Shown here: piece by piece, positions 8,694 through 17,965 of the stretch
How positions within the stretch are numbered: the first letter of the stretch is position 1
Layout: every line of letters begins with the position of its first letter
Assembly (NCBI RefSeq): GCF_900188255.1
Contig: NZ_FZNS01000001.1
Span: 186,001-250,000 of the forward strand
Length of the DNA: 64,000 bases
Direction: 5' to 3'
From: Hymenobacter mucosus
Lineage (GTDB): Bacteria > Bacteroidota > Bacteroidia > Cytophagales > Hymenobacteraceae
Notes under the pieces: generated by a model
The model's input: the letters and a program-made list of their open reading frames with translations, nothing else
Databases searched by the model: none
What the model was told of the DNA's origin: nothing
Position numbers and translations under genes: made by a program

Positions 8694-10484
8694 TTAGGTG
8701 CTGAGGGGAAGCGAAAATGAGAAAGTGCTGCCCGTACCCAGTTCACTTTCCACCCAGAGCTGCCCACCCTGGCTTGTGATAAACTCCCGGGCAATGCTCA
8801 GACCCAGGCCCGAACCGCCTTTGTAGCCGCTTTTGTCAGGAATCTGCACAAAGCGCTGAAATATTTTCTCCTGGTACTGGGGCGCAATGCCGGGGCCGTG
8901 GTCGTGCACGCTGATCTGCACCTGGGGCGGCGCGTCCGGGGTGAGGGCGGCGCGAATATGCAGCGCGCCCTGCTCCGGAGAGTAGCGAATGCCGTTGGCC
9001 AGCAGGTTGAGTAGTACCCAGGTGGTTTTCTCCACATCGGCGCGCACTGTGGGCAGGTAGTCGGGCAGTTGCACATCCAAGGTCAGCTGCTTGGGCTGCA
9101 ATTGCAGGTGAATGGTAGCGGCGGCAAACTGCACGATGTCGTGGATGCGGGTGGGCTGGAAGTTGAGCTGAATGTTGCCCGACTCCAGGCGCGACACGTC
9201 AATGAGCTCACCCACCAGTTTCAGCAGCCGCTGGTTTTCCTGCTTGATGGTAGCCAGAATTTTCTGCTGCTCCTCGTTCACAACGCCCACCTTGCCGTTT
9301 TGCAGTAGCTTCAGGCTAAAGTTGATGCTGGACAGGGGCGTTTTCAGCTCGTGCGACACGGTAGCCAGGAAGTTGGATTTGGCCTGGTCCAGCTTCTTGT
9401 ATTCTGACACGTTATGCAGCGTCAGGATTGAGCCCACGAACTCCGTTTTTTCCAGGGCCTGGTTGAAGCTCACCACGTCGTTTACGGCTACGCGGTAGTA
9501 CGCTTCCTCGCCGTTTTGCGCCAGCGTGAGCACCGGCGCCGCCTCGGTGGAGCGGCGGGCGGCGGGCGTGTCGAGGTGGCGCAACAGCTCCCGGAACAAG
9601 TCGTTTTCCTGGGCTACGTCGTCGGCGGAGCGATGAAGCAGCTGTTCCGCGGGGAGGGTCAGCAAGTTCAGGGCAGCCGGGTTAGCCAGAATGATCCGTC
9701 GGGTTTCATCGACCAGCAGCAGGCCCTCGTCTAGGTTATTAACCATGCTGGCCATGCGGTTGCGCTCGGTCAGGATTTGGGCCAGGGTAGAGGTGCGGTA
9801 GTCCTGCAACTGCACTAGTAGGCGGTTGAAGGCCCGCGCCACCGTGCCAAACTCGTCGTGGGTTTCTACGGGAATAGAGTTGGAGTAGTCCTGGTGGGTA
9901 GCGTTTTCGATGCTGGCCGATAGTTTGCGCAACCCGCTCACGGCAGCTTCGGGCACGCTCAGCACAAACAGCAGGCAGGTTAGGACTGCAAACGTGAGCA
10001 GGGCCAGCACGTAGCCGCTCTGCTGGGTAGCCAGACGGTTGGCGGCTTCATTTTTGCGCGTCAGGGCCTGGGTATTCACGTTCACCATGCGGTAAGTCAG
10101 CTGCCGCAACTGGCCCATGTGCGCACGCCAAATCTGCGGCGCAGTAGTGTCAGAAGCCAGATACCGCTCCGTACTAGCCAGCTCACTAAACAAGGAATCG
10201 ACCACCTCCTGCTCGCCGGGCTCGGTGACGTTGCCAGCCTCGCGGGCTAGCAGCTGCTCAAACTGTTGCTTGGCTTGCGTGTCCAGCGGTGCCTCCTGCA
10301 CCTGAAGCTGGTCGAGGGCCCGCAACATGTGCTGGCCCAGTTCCACGGAGTATAGGTTGTCCTGCAACACGTTGCGGGCGCTGCGGTCCAGGCGGTTAAG
10401 TGAGTACAGGGTAAACGCGCTGACGCCCAGCAGCAGGAGCAGCATGGTCAGGAACGCCAGCGTGATTTTAGTTTTAAGGTTCAT
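8694..10484 (-). CDS. Membrane histidine kinase of the kdp locus
   Basis: This 596-residue sensor kinase has an N-terminal membrane segment (residues about 7-27), an extracytoplasmic helical region, a second membrane segment (about 158-178), a HAMP linker, a PAS domain around 245-360, a HisKA domain with phospho-acceptor His378 in ATVSHELKTPLSS, and a C-terminal ATPase with the N, G1 and G2 boxes (LLNLLANGIRYS, HDHGPGIA, GGSGLGLSIARE). It is the last gene of the kdp operon, 43 bases after the KdpD module. That module lacks a kinase domain, so the pair probably does the work of a one-piece KdpD. The sigma-54 regulator upstream of the operon is the likely phosphorylation target (inference). Confidence 0.9.
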   Translation of the reverse strand: MNLKTKITLAFLTMLLLLLGVSAFTLYSLNRLDRSARNVLQDNLYSVELGQHMLRALDQLQVQEAPLDTQAKQQFEQLLAREAGNVTEPGEQEVVDSLFSELASTERYLASDTTAPQIWRAHMGQLRQLTYRMVNVNTQALTRKNEAANRLATQQSGYVLALLTFAVLTCLLFVLSVPEAAVSGLRKLSASIENATHQDYSNSIPVETHDEFGTVARAFNRLLVQLQDYRTSTLAQILTERNRMASMVNNLDEGLLLVDETRRIILANPAALNLLTLPAEQLLHRSADDVAQENDLFRELLRHLDTPAARRSTEAAPVLTLAQNGEEAYYRVAVNDVVSFNQALEKTEFVGSILTLHNVSEYKKLDQAKSNFLATVSHELKTPLSSINFSLKLLQNGKVGVVNEEQQKILATIKQENQRLLKLVGELIDVSRLESGNIQLNFQPTRIHDIVQFAAATIHLQLQPKQLTLDVQLPDYLPTVRADVEKTTWVLLNLLANGIRYSPEQGALHIRAALTPDAPPQVQISVHDHGPGIAPQYQEKIFQRFVQIPDKSGYKGGSGLGLSIAREFITSQGGQLWVESELGTGSTFSFSLPLST

Positions 10485-10527
10485 GAGCGAAGGAGGGGTA
10501 GGAAGCCAGCGGCACCGGAGGGCAGCA

Positions 10528-11694
10528 TTAGTAGGTCACCAGGAAAAGGTCCAGGTCGGTATCGGTGCGGGCTACCGCCCGGATCAGGGCGGCCGTGGTG
10601 CTCGGCCGGGATAGGCGCTGCCACCAGTCTTTCTCCCGCGTGACGCCGCAAATAAGCAGGGTAGCGCGTTTTTCCTGGGCCACGCGCAGTATCTCCGTCA
10701 CCACCTCGTCCGACTTTATCCGCAGAATCTGGCCGCCCAGCTCGGTCACCAATTGCAAGTTGCGCAGCAGGTGTCGTTGGGTAGCCAGCCCGACGCGGTC
10801 GGCCGATTCGCGGGCGGTTTGCACGTACAGCACGTACCAAGTGGTAGTGCCCAAGCGGTCGGCGAGGCGGGACGTTTTGCGAATGATTTCGCGGGCTGCC
10901 GGAGCATTGGAGTTAATGCAGGCCAGTAAACGGTCGTGGTTGCGGCGCGTGGCGGGCACGGCGGCCACGCCCGCATCAATCTGCCGACTAAGCTGGCCGG
11001 CTACTTCCCGCAACGCCAGCTCGCGCAGTTGTAGCAAATTTTCGGGCTGAAAGAAGTTGCGTAGGGCTGTGGGTACCTTCTGCGGGTCGTAGATTTTGCC
11101 TTCCTCCAGCCGCGCCCGCAGCTCGGGCACGGTCAGGTCCACGTTCACTACCTCATCGGCCAGTTTGAGGAGCTGGTCGGGCACCCGCTCGGTCACGTCT
11201 TGGCCCGTGATGCGCAGCACTTGATCGTGCAGGCTTTCCAGGTGCTGAACATTAACGGCGGTGATGACGGAAATGCCCGCTCGCACTAGCTGTTCCACAT
11301 CCTGCCAGCGCTTTTCGTTGCCGGCTCCCGGCACATTCGTATGGGCTAGTTCGTCTACCACCACCACCGAGGGGCGCCGCTGTAAAATGGCTGGCACGTC
11401 CATTTCTTCCAGCATTCGCCCCTTATAAAAAATACGTTTGCGCTTTACTAAAGGTAGGTTTCTAAGTTGTGCTACCGTGCCAGCGCGGCCGTGGGTTTCC
11501 ACGTAGCCGAGCACGGCGTCTACCCCGTGCTGGCGCAGCTCCTGGGCCTCCTGCAGCATGCGGTAGGTTTTTCCTACCCCCGCGGCCAGCCCAATGTACA
11601 CCTTCAGCCGACCGCGCCGCGGCTCCTGTACCAGCCGCAAGAACCGCTCCGCCGATTGGTCGCGCAGCTGGGAGTCATCGTTGGAAGGCGTCAT
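10528..11694 (-). CDS. kdpD: KdpD-type sensor module (KdpD domain plus USP domain)
   Basis: The 388-residue product contains only the cytoplasmic N-terminal half of a classical KdpD. Residues about 28-235 form the KdpD nucleotide-binding domain with Walker A GLAAGVGKT (35-43) and Walker B VVVVDELAHTNVPG (Asp114). The remainder is a UspA-like domain, which in E. coli KdpD senses ligands such as cyclic-di-AMP or potassium. There are no membrane helices and no kinase core. The separate kinase encoded next door presumably receives the signal. The ATG at 11694 is chosen because the upstream in-frame extension (MPFLFRKKVAARN) overlaps the porin gene. Confidence 0.9.
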   Translation of the reverse strand: MTPSNDDSQLRDQSAERFLRLVQEPRRGRLKVYIGLAAGVGKTYRMLQEAQELRQHGVDAVLGYVETHGRAGTVAQLRNLPLVKRKRIFYKGRMLEEMDVPAILQRRPSVVVVDELAHTNVPGAGNEKRWQDVEQLVRAGISVITAVNVQHLESLHDQVLRITGQDVTERVPDQLLKLADEVVNVDLTVPELRARLEEGKIYDPQKVPTALRNFFQPENLLQLRELALREVAGQLSRQIDAGVAAVPATRRNHDRLLACINSNAPAAREIIRKTSRLADRLGTTTWYVLYVQTARESADRVGLATQRHLLRNLQLVTELGGQILRIKSDEVVTEILRVAQEKRATLLICGVTREKDWWQRLSRPSTTAALIRAVARTDTDLDLFLVTY

Positions 11695-11740
11695 AGGGGG
11701 TAGGCGTTGCGGGGGGGTGTTTCTTGCCGCTACTTTCTTC

Positions 11741-12871
11741 CTAAAAAGAAAGGGCAATGCTGCTGGTCAGGTTGCCGTAAGAGTTGGTAGGTTGGCCGTT
11801 GCGGTCGGTGAGGAAATCCTGGCCGGAGTGGAACACGCGGCCTTCGACCCGAAAGGCCACGTTGCTTGTCGGTAGGTAGTCCAGGTTGAGGGAAGCGGCT
11901 TTCACTTGAAAGTCGGCATCGGTAGCGACGGGCGAAATCGAGGAAATGATGACGCCGTGGTCGGCATGGTAGTACTCCGCGCGGGCTGTGGCCGACCATT
12001 TCTCGGCCAGCTTATAGCGTACGAAGGCGGCGCCGGTGTGCCAGGTATCGGCCTTACTGCCGCGGGCGGCCTGCTCCTGCTTGCCCACGTCGAATACGCC
12101 GGCCACGCTCAGGCGCTCAGTGGCGGCGTAGCTCACGTAGAAATCGTGGAAGTAGCGGCGGCGTTTTGCTAGGTCCTGAGGCTGCTCGTTGCCGTAGAAC
12201 GTGCTGCTGTTGATGAGGAGCTTCTCGGTGGGCTTCCACTGAAGTTGAGTTCCCACGGCCTTCTTCTGGTTGTTTTCCCGAATGTTCTGCCAGCCGTTGA
12301 GCACCAGGGCCGTGAGCGTCAGCTTGGGGTCAACCTCGTAGGTGAACCGGGCCCCGGCCTCGTAGTAGGGCGAGTTTTCGGCCATCAGGGAGCGGGTCAG
12401 GGTCCAGTTGTCCTTACTAATGGCCGACTCAAAGCCGATGTGCGAACCAAAAACACCCACGTCCAGCCATGCCTTCTGGAAAGGCCGGAAGCCGGCATAG
12501 GCTTCGTAGAGATGCTTAAGTACCTGGTCTTCGGCGGCGTAGTTGGCCGATACATAGGTGCCGGCGTGCAGGCCTAATGCTCCGCGCACCTGCCCGTTGT
12601 CGTAGCGTAAGCCCAGGACGGCATTGTTCACCGTAAACTCGTTCTGGCGGTCGTGGGAGTACAGAAAGCTTGGCCGGTCGTTGGTGGCGGCGTGCTTGAT
12701 GTCGTAACCATAGTAGCCGTCCACAAAGCCATAGGGGGTAAGCGGGTTGGCAGCAGGCGTGGCCGGAGCCTCGGCGGGCGTTACTACCGTATCGGCCGCC
12801 ACAGGCCGGGTTTGAGCCACCGCAGTGGAAGCAGCGAGTAAGCCGAGGGCAAGCAGAGAAATAGATTTCAT
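11741..12871 (-). CDS. Outer-membrane beta-barrel porin of the kdp locus
   Basis: This 376-residue protein starts with a signal peptide (MKSISLLALGLLAASTAVAQ) and a short Ala/Pro linker. Next come 'PYGFVDGYYGYDI' and about fourteen alternating amphipathic strands, ending in a terminal Phe (SSIALSF), the usual signal for outer-membrane insertion. It looks like the BBP2/OmpL-like putative porin family. Its position between kdpC and the kdpD module, on the same strand, suggests that it lets K+ or counter-ions cross the outer membrane for the Kdp pump; this link is inferred from gene order only. Confidence 0.85.
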   Translation of the reverse strand: MKSISLLALGLLAASTAVAQTRPVAADTVVTPAEAPATPAANPLTPYGFVDGYYGYDIKHAATNDRPSFLYSHDRQNEFTVNNAVLGLRYDNGQVRGALGLHAGTYVSANYAAEDQVLKHLYEAYAGFRPFQKAWLDVGVFGSHIGFESAISKDNWTLTRSLMAENSPYYEAGARFTYEVDPKLTLTALVLNGWQNIRENNQKKAVGTQLQWKPTEKLLINSSTFYGNEQPQDLAKRRRYFHDFYVSYAATERLSVAGVFDVGKQEQAARGSKADTWHTGAAFVRYKLAEKWSATARAEYYHADHGVIISSISPVATDADFQVKAASLNLDYLPTSNVAFRVEGRVFHSGQDFLTDRNGQPTNSYGNLTSSIALSF

Positions 12872-13008
12872 GGGGAGAGGAGCGCCGCAAAGCGGTAAGG
12901 TGGCTCAGAAATGGGTAAAGAAAGGCATTATGATGGGAAGCCGAAGCCTCCCAGGAGGTCATCACTAGGCTGCTAAACAGCGGCGTAAACTGTGGTAAAA
13001 CCGGTCGA

Positions 13009-13569
13009 TTAGTGGCCGCTTCGTTCATCAAGGGCCACGTTCAGGCGCAGCACGTTTACTCGATCAGGTCCCAGAAGGCTATGTTGGGTATGCTGGGCTA
13101 CCAGGGCCTGCACTCTGGCGGCGTCGAGTTGGCGGGCGCGGGCCACGCGGGCTACCTGCACGGCGGCGCCCGCAGGCGAGAGGTGTGGGTCGAGGCCGGA
13201 GCCCGAGGCAGTAAGTAGCTCGGCGGGCACCTGGGCTTTGCTTACGCCGGGGTTCTGGAGCAGAAACGTATCGAGGCAGGCTTGCACCGTGGCTTGGTAC
13301 TCGGGGTTGCTGGGACCTTTGTTGGAGCCCGCCGAGCCGGCCGAGTTGTAATCTACCGCCGAGGGGCGCGACCAGAAGTACTCCGGCCGGGTGAATTTTT
13401 GGCCCACATTATCATAGCCCACCACGCGGCCCCGGTGACTGATGGTTTCGCCCTGGCCGCTATTTGGGGCCAACTGCGCGCCGGCCCATACCAGCGCTGG
13501 GTAAATCAGGCAGCACACTACTAGGAGCACTAGGGTTAAGCGGAAAGCGGGAAGCAGGTGTTGTTTCAT
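13009..13569 (-). CDS. kdpC: Potassium-transporting ATPase subunit C
   Basis: KdpC is the single-pass subunit that stabilises the KdpFABC complex at the inner membrane. The 186-residue product has one N-terminal helix (LLPAFRLTLVLLVVCCLIYPALVW) and a periplasmic domain with the family motifs RPEYFWSRPSA, NSAGSAGSNKGPSNP, SGSGLDPHLSPAGAAVQVARVARAR and DRVNVLRLNVALD. The in-frame sequence upstream of ATG 13569 runs into an inverted-repeat element and is unlike KdpC, so it is not part of the gene. It is separated from kdpB by about 220 bases, unusually wide for this operon. Confidence 0.95.
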   Translation of the reverse strand: MKQHLLPAFRLTLVLLVVCCLIYPALVWAGAQLAPNSGQGETISHRGRVVGYDNVGQKFTRPEYFWSRPSAVDYNSAGSAGSNKGPSNPEYQATVQACLDTFLLQNPGVSKAQVPAELLTASGSGLDPHLSPAGAAVQVARVARARQLDAARVQALVAQHTQHSLLGPDRVNVLRLNVALDERSGH

Positions 13570-13611
13570 GGAAGTAGAAGCTAGAAAGCTCAGACTAGAG
13601 TTAGTACTAGT

Positions 13612-13778
13612 TCCCCTCCTCAGATGAGGAGGGGCTAGGGGTGGTTGATTACTCGCTGAACGATTCGGAGTTGGGTCGTTCATGTAAACAACATCAGCAC
13701 GCGGGGCAACCACCCCAGCGTCGGCTGCGCCGCCGCGTCCCCTCACCGCTTGATGCGCGGAATCATCTGAGGAGGGGA
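13612..13778. repeat. 167-bp element with perfect 16-bp terminal inverted repeats
   Basis: TCCCCTCCTCAGATGA (13612-13627) and TCATCTGAGGAGGGGA (13763-13778) are exact inverted copies. A second inner pair, GGGGTGGTTG (13638-13647) and CAACCACCCC (13707-13716), is nested inside, and the left end also folds locally (CCCCTCCT/AGGAGGGG). The element fills the gap between kdpB and kdpC and encodes nothing. It resembles a MITE or REP-type palindromic unit. No second copy was seen elsewhere in the window, and no obvious target-site duplication flanks it. Confidence 0.6.
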
Positions 13779-13787
13779 GTTTCGTTC

Positions 13788-15833
13788 TTACAAAAACAGT
13801 CCTACCAGCAAATCAATGGCTTTGATGCCGATGAAGGGGACGATAATGCCACCCAGGCCATACACCAGCAGGTTGCGGCGCAACAGGGCCGAGGCACCGA
13901 TGGGCTTGTAGGCTACCCCGCGCAATGCCAGCGGCACCAGCAGCGGAATGATAATGGCATTGAAAATGACCGCCGAAAGAATGGCCGACTGCGGCGACTT
14001 CAGGCCCATGATGTTTAGCGCACCCAGGCTCGGAATGGCCACCATGAACAGGGCTGGCACGATGGCAAAGTACTTGGCTACGTCGTTGGCGATGCTGAAC
14101 GTGGTGAGCGTGCCGCGGGTCATAAGCAGCTGCTTCCCAATTTCCACTACCTCAATGAGCTTGGTGGGGTCGTTGTCGAGGTCCACCATGTTGCCGGCTT
14201 CCTTGGCGGCCTGGGTGCCCGAGTTCATGGCTACTCCCACGTCGGCCTGGGCCAGGGCGGGCGCATCATTGGTGCCGTCGCCCATCATGGCTACTAGCTT
14301 GCCTTCCTGCTGCTCGCGCCGTATGTAGGTCATCTTGTCCTCGGGCTTAGCCTCGGCAATGAAGTCATCGACGCCTGCTTTTTCGGCAATGAAGCGGGCC
14401 GTAAGCGGGTTGTCGCCGGTGACCATCACCGTTTTGATGCCCATTTTGCGCAGGCGCTCAAACCGCTCCTGAATGCCGGGCTTGATGATATCCTGCAGCT
14501 CTACCACGCCCAGCACCCGGTCGTTTTCACTGACTACCAGCGGGGTGCCGCCGTTGCTGGCAATGGCCTCCACGCGCTGAGTGGTTTCCTGGGGGAAGGG
14601 CTGGTTGGCCTTGTTGGCTAGCTGGCGGATGGCATCGGAAGCGCCCTTGCGGATGCGGGTGCCGCCGGCTAGCGTAACGCCGGAGCTGCGGGTTTCGGCC
14701 GTAAACTTAATCAGCTCGGCGCCTTGTAGGCGGACTTGCAACTGATCGGGGTTTACGTGCTTTTCGCGGGCCAGCTCCACGATGCTCTTGCCCTCGGGGG
14801 TTTCGTCGGTGAGGGAGGACAGGGTAGCAAATTCAATGAACTGTTGCTCGTCGACCCCCGGTGCGGGCCAGAAGTAGGTGGCTTTGCGGTTGCCGATGGT
14901 GATTGTGCCGGTTTTGTCTAGGAGTAGCACATCAATGTCGCCGGCGGTTTCCACGGCTTTGCCGCTTTTGGTGATGACGTTGGCGCGCAGGGCGCGGTCC
15001 ATGCCCGCAATGCCAATGGCCGAGAGCAGCCCGCCGATGGTGGTCGGAATCAGACACACGAACAGGGCAATAAAGGAAGCAATGGCAATGGGCGTGTTGG
15101 CGTAGGCCGCGAAGGGCTGCAAGGTCACGCACACAATGATGAACACCAGCGTAAAGCCCGCCAGCAGAATGGTAAGAGCAATTTCGTTGGGCGTTTTCTG
15201 CCGCGAAGCGCCTTCCACCAAGGCAATCATCTTATCCAGAAACGACTCGCCGGGGGCCGTGGTTACCACCACCTTAATGCGGTCCGACAGCACTTTGGTA
15301 CCGCCCGTAACCGACGACTTGTCCCCGCCAGCTTCCCGAATTACCGGGGCCGATTCGCCCGTAATAGCCGACTCATCGATGGTAGCCAAGCCCTCGATAA
15401 TTTCCCCATCGGTGGGAATGATTTCACCGGCCTCCACCAGAAATACCTGGCCTTTCTGAAGCTGAGAAGAAGACACCGAGGAGATGTTGCCTTTTTCGTC
15501 GATGACACGAGCTGGGGTTTCCTCGCGGGTTTTGCGCAGGCTTTCGGCCTGGGCCTTGCCGCGGGCCTCAGCAATGGCCTCGGCAAAGTTGGCGAACAGC
15601 AAGGTCAGAAACAGGACCACAAACACGGTGAAGTTGTAGGGAAAGGAGCCCTGGGCCGCATCGGGCTTGACGAGTAGCCCCAGCGTCACGAGCAGCATCA
15701 CCACCGTCCCAATTTCCACGGTGAACATCACCGGGTTGCGGAACATCACGCGCGGGTCGAGCTTGACGAAGGCCTGTTTGATAGCCTCCTGCACCAGCGC
15801 GGGTTGAAACAAAGATTGTTCTTTCGAAGACAT
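13788..15833 (-). CDS. kdpB: Potassium-transporting P-type ATPase subunit B
   Basis: KdpB is the ATP-hydrolysing catalytic subunit of the high-affinity KdpFABC potassium pump. The 681-residue product has the normal length and all P-type ATPase marks: TGES (158-161) in the actuator domain, the phosphorylation site DKTGT with Asp306, KGAS in the nucleotide-binding domain, and [10 protein letters not shown] plus [10 protein letters not shown] in the P domain. Seven hydrophobic segments surround these. It follows kdpA by about 85 bases and precedes kdpC. Confidence 0.97.
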   Translation of the reverse strand: MSSKEQSLFQPALVQEAIKQAFVKLDPRVMFRNPVMFTVEIGTVVMLLVTLGLLVKPDAAQGSFPYNFTVFVVLFLTLLFANFAEAIAEARGKAQAESLRKTREETPARVIDEKGNISSVSSSQLQKGQVFLVEAGEIIPTDGEIIEGLATIDESAITGESAPVIREAGGDKSSVTGGTKVLSDRIKVVVTTAPGESFLDKMIALVEGASRQKTPNEIALTILLAGFTLVFIIVCVTLQPFAAYANTPIAIASFIALFVCLIPTTIGGLLSAIGIAGMDRALRANVITKSGKAVETAGDIDVLLLDKTGTITIGNRKATYFWPAPGVDEQQFIEFATLSSLTDETPEGKSIVELAREKHVNPDQLQVRLQGAELIKFTAETRSSGVTLAGGTRIRKGASDAIRQLANKANQPFPQETTQRVEAIASNGGTPLVVSENDRVLGVVELQDIIKPGIQERFERLRKMGIKTVMVTGDNPLTARFIAEKAGVDDFIAEAKPEDKMTYIRREQQEGKLVAMMGDGTNDAPALAQADVGVAMNSGTQAAKEAGNMVDLDNDPTKLIEVVEIGKQLLMTRGTLTTFSIANDVAKYFAIVPALFMVAIPSLGALNIMGLKSPQSAILSAVIFNAIIIPLLVPLALRGVAYKPIGASALLRRNLLVYGLGGIIVPFIGIKAIDLLVGLFL

Positions 15834-15918
15834 GAGAGTGTAAAACTCAGAGGGTAGAACCTAGAGCTGAGAGAGGGTGCGTTAGAGCTAAGCCCTAGTC
15901 TCTCAACTCCCAAGCATG

Positions 15919-17619
15919 CTAATACAAGGAGAAGTGCTCGGCTAGGGGGCCCAGGGCCAGGGCGGGGAAGAAGGCCAGGGCGGCAATGATGACGATGACG
16001 GCCATAACCATCACGCCGAAGGTGGCCGTGTCGGCGGGCAGAGTGCCAGCGCTTTCGGGTACGTACTTCTTGCGGGCCAGCAGGCCGGCAATAGCCACCG
16101 GACCGATGATGGGCAGGAAGCGGGACAACAGCAGCACTACCCCCGTGCTGATGTTCCACCAGGGCGTGTTGTCGCCGAGGCCCTCGAAGCCGGAACCGTT
16201 GTTGGCCGAGGCGGAGGTAAACTCATACAGCATCTCGGAGAAACCGTGGTAGCCGGGGTTGGCCAGCCAGCCAGCGTACTCCTGGGGGTTGCTGGCGTAG
16301 AGGTGGGCCGTGAGGGCCGTGCCCGCCAGAATCAGCAGCGGGTGCAGCAGCGTCACGAGGATGGCAATTTTCATCTCGCGGGCCTCAATCTTCTTGCCCA
16401 GTAGCTCGGGCGTGCGGCCTACCATCAGGCCGGCAATAAACACGGCAATGATAAGGTAGGCGAAGAAGTTGAGTAGCCCTACCCCGCAGCCCCCGTAAAA
16501 GGCGTTGGTCATCATGCCCAGCATCTGCGTCAGTCCGGAAAGCGGCATGAACGAGTCGTGCATGGAGTTCACCGAGCCACAGCTGATCACCGTGTTGGTA
16601 ATGCTCCAGTAGGCCGAAGCGGCCGCGCCAAACCGCATTTCCTTGCCTTCCAGCGCCCCCAGCTCCTGGTTCACGCCCAGGTGGCTGATAGCAGGGTTGC
16701 CCTGCAGCTCATAGTACACCGTAGGGGCCAGCAGCACCACGAAGCCCACCGTCATGACTCCAAAAATCATCAGGGCCAGCTTGCGGCGATTCAGGTAGAA
16801 GCCCAGGGCAAATACCATGGCCATGGGAATGATAACCAGGGCGATGTTCTCGACGGCGTTGGTGAGGTAGTTGGGGTTTTCGAGGGGGTGAGCCGAGTTG
16901 GCTCCGTAGAAACCGCCCCCGTTGGTACCCAGCTCTTTAATAGCCACCATAGCCGCCACCGGCCCGCGCGACACGGCCACGGAATCGCCCTGTAAGGTCA
17001 CTAGCTCCTGCTTGCCTTGCAAGGTCATGGGGGTGCCGTTGAAGGCCAGCAGCAAGGCTACCAGCAGGGAGCCGGGCAGCAGCAGGCGCGTGAGGCTCTT
17101 CAGGAAGTAGTTGTAAAAGTTGCCCAGCTTGTCGGTGGCGCGGGTTTGCAGGGCGTTGAATACCACCACCGCCGCCGCAATGCCGGTAGCGGCACTCACA
17201 AATTGCAGGAAGGTAATCACCACAAGCTGGGAGAGGTAGCTCAGGCCCGACTCGCCAGAGTAGTGCTGCAGGTTGCAGTTTACCAGAAAGGAAATGGCCG
17301 TGTTAAACGCCAGGTCCGGCGACATGCTGGGGTTTTGGTCGGGATTGAGGGGTAGGCTGCCTTGAGTAGAGAGAACCAGCATAGCCAGCAGAAACCACAC
17401 GAGGTTGATGGTAAGCAAGGCCACCAGGTGCTGCTGCCAGCTCATTTCGCGGCGGGCATCAATGCCGGAGAGGCGGAAAATGCCGTTTTCTACGGGCTGC
17501 AGGAAATCCAGCAGGTTCTTCTCGCCCTTAAACACCCGGGCCAGGTAGTGGCCCAGCGGCAGGGCCAGCACCAGCGTCAGGAAATAAATGGCGCTGATGC
17601 CGAGTAGTTCGTTGATCAT
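15919..17619 (-). CDS. kdpA: Potassium-transporting ATPase subunit A
   Basis: KdpA is the channel-like subunit that binds and selects K+. The 566-residue, highly hydrophobic product shows the four selectivity-filter regions of the family: NTAISFLVNCNLQHYSGE, GTNGGGFYGANSAHP, CGSVNSMHDSFMP and SANNGSGFEGLGDN. It ends in a hydrophobic helix (GVMVMAVIVIIAALAFFPALAL). It starts 12 bases after the kdpF stop, so kdpF and kdpA are surely co-transcribed. Confidence 0.97.
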   Translation of the reverse strand: MINELLGISAIYFLTLVLALPLGHYLARVFKGEKNLLDFLQPVENGIFRLSGIDARREMSWQQHLVALLTINLVWFLLAMLVLSTQGSLPLNPDQNPSMSPDLAFNTAISFLVNCNLQHYSGESGLSYLSQLVVITFLQFVSAATGIAAAVVVFNALQTRATDKLGNFYNYFLKSLTRLLLPGSLLVALLLAFNGTPMTLQGKQELVTLQGDSVAVSRGPVAAMVAIKELGTNGGGFYGANSAHPLENPNYLTNAVENIALVIIPMAMVFALGFYLNRRKLALMIFGVMTVGFVVLLAPTVYYELQGNPAISHLGVNQELGALEGKEMRFGAAASAYWSITNTVISCGSVNSMHDSFMPLSGLTQMLGMMTNAFYGGCGVGLLNFFAYLIIAVFIAGLMVGRTPELLGKKIEAREMKIAILVTLLHPLLILAGTALTAHLYASNPQEYAGWLANPGYHGFSEMLYEFTSASANNGSGFEGLGDNTPWWNISTGVVLLLSRFLPIIGPVAIAGLLARKKYVPESAGTLPADTATFGVMVMAVIVIIAALAFFPALALGPLAEHFSLY

Positions 17620-17631
17620 GACAAAAGGAGA

Positions 17632-17712
17632 CTAGAATCGTTCGGGGCGCAGCAGCACGTAGCAGAGGTAGCCGAACGTGGCGAGGGACAGGAAAAATAG
17701 GGCGACCATCAT
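17632..17712 (-). CDS. kdpF: Potassium-transporting ATPase subunit F
   Basis: This 26-residue hydrophobic peptide begins MMVALFFLSL and ends GYLCYVLLRPERF. The closing GYL.Y.L..PE.F pattern and the position right before kdpA are diagnostic of KdpF, the lipid-like stabilising peptide of the Kdp complex. Either of two adjacent ATG codons (17712 or 17709) may be used. It lies 14 bases after a second tiny membrane-protein gene and 12 bases before kdpA. Confidence 0.9.
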   Translation of the reverse strand: MMVALFFLSLATFGYLCYVLLRPERF

Positions 17713-17726
17713 GGCAGGAGACAGCG

Positions 17727-17822
17727 TTAGATGTGGTCAAAGAAGTCGACCGACTTGTAGAAGAGCCCGAACCCGGCGAGGCCCGCGGCGGTGAGAACTA
17801 GAATCAGGAAAGCAGGAGGCAT
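17727..17822 (-). CDS. 31-residue membrane peptide heading the kdp operon
   Basis: This short frame encodes MPPAFLILVLTAAGLAGFGL followed by FYKSVDFFDHI, that is one transmembrane helix and a short amphipathic tail. It is the first gene after the candidate sigma-54 promoter and is 14 bases from kdpF, so it belongs to the kdp operon. The closing 'FYKxxDxFDxI' looks deliberate rather than random, and I recall similar small peptides in other Bacteroidota kdp operons, but I cannot name a family. A role as an additional Kdp accessory subunit is an inference. Confidence 0.7.
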   Translation of the reverse strand: MPPAFLILVLTAAGLAGFGLFYKSVDFFDHI

Positions 17823-17854
17823 AAGCGTTGGAATTGACGTGTGTTGTCCCTCAT

Positions 17855-17871
17855 TGCCAATCCGAGCCCAA
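17855..17871 (-). promoter_or_regulatory. Candidate sigma-54 (-24/-12) promoter of the kdp operon
   Basis: The minus strand reads TTGG-GCTCGGATTG-GCA: a GG dinucleotide, 10 bases, then GC, the spacing that defines sigma-54 promoters (consensus TTGGCACG-N4-TTGCA). Start of transcription would fall near 17843, leaving a leader of about 20 bases before the first kdp gene. The match to consensus outside the invariant GG/GC is modest. Support comes from the sigma-54-dependent activator encoded upstream on the same strand. Confidence 0.5.
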
Positions 17872-17965
17872 GCCGCTTTGTGTAGCATGCTGCTTGCTGT
17901 AGTCTTCTCGTAGTCAGTTAAATAATTTTTGCGGCGGCCTTTTACTGCTTGGCCTAGTAGCAAAA

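Noticed and set aside
13570..13746. N-terminal extension of KdpC
   Set aside because: It is translated from the inverted-repeat element and matches nothing in KdpC, which normally begins with the membrane helix.
17727..17963. A 78-residue protein starting upstream of the 31-residue kdp peptide
   Set aside because: Its first 47 codons run across the candidate promoter and have no membrane or domain character; only the last 31 residues look like a real protein.
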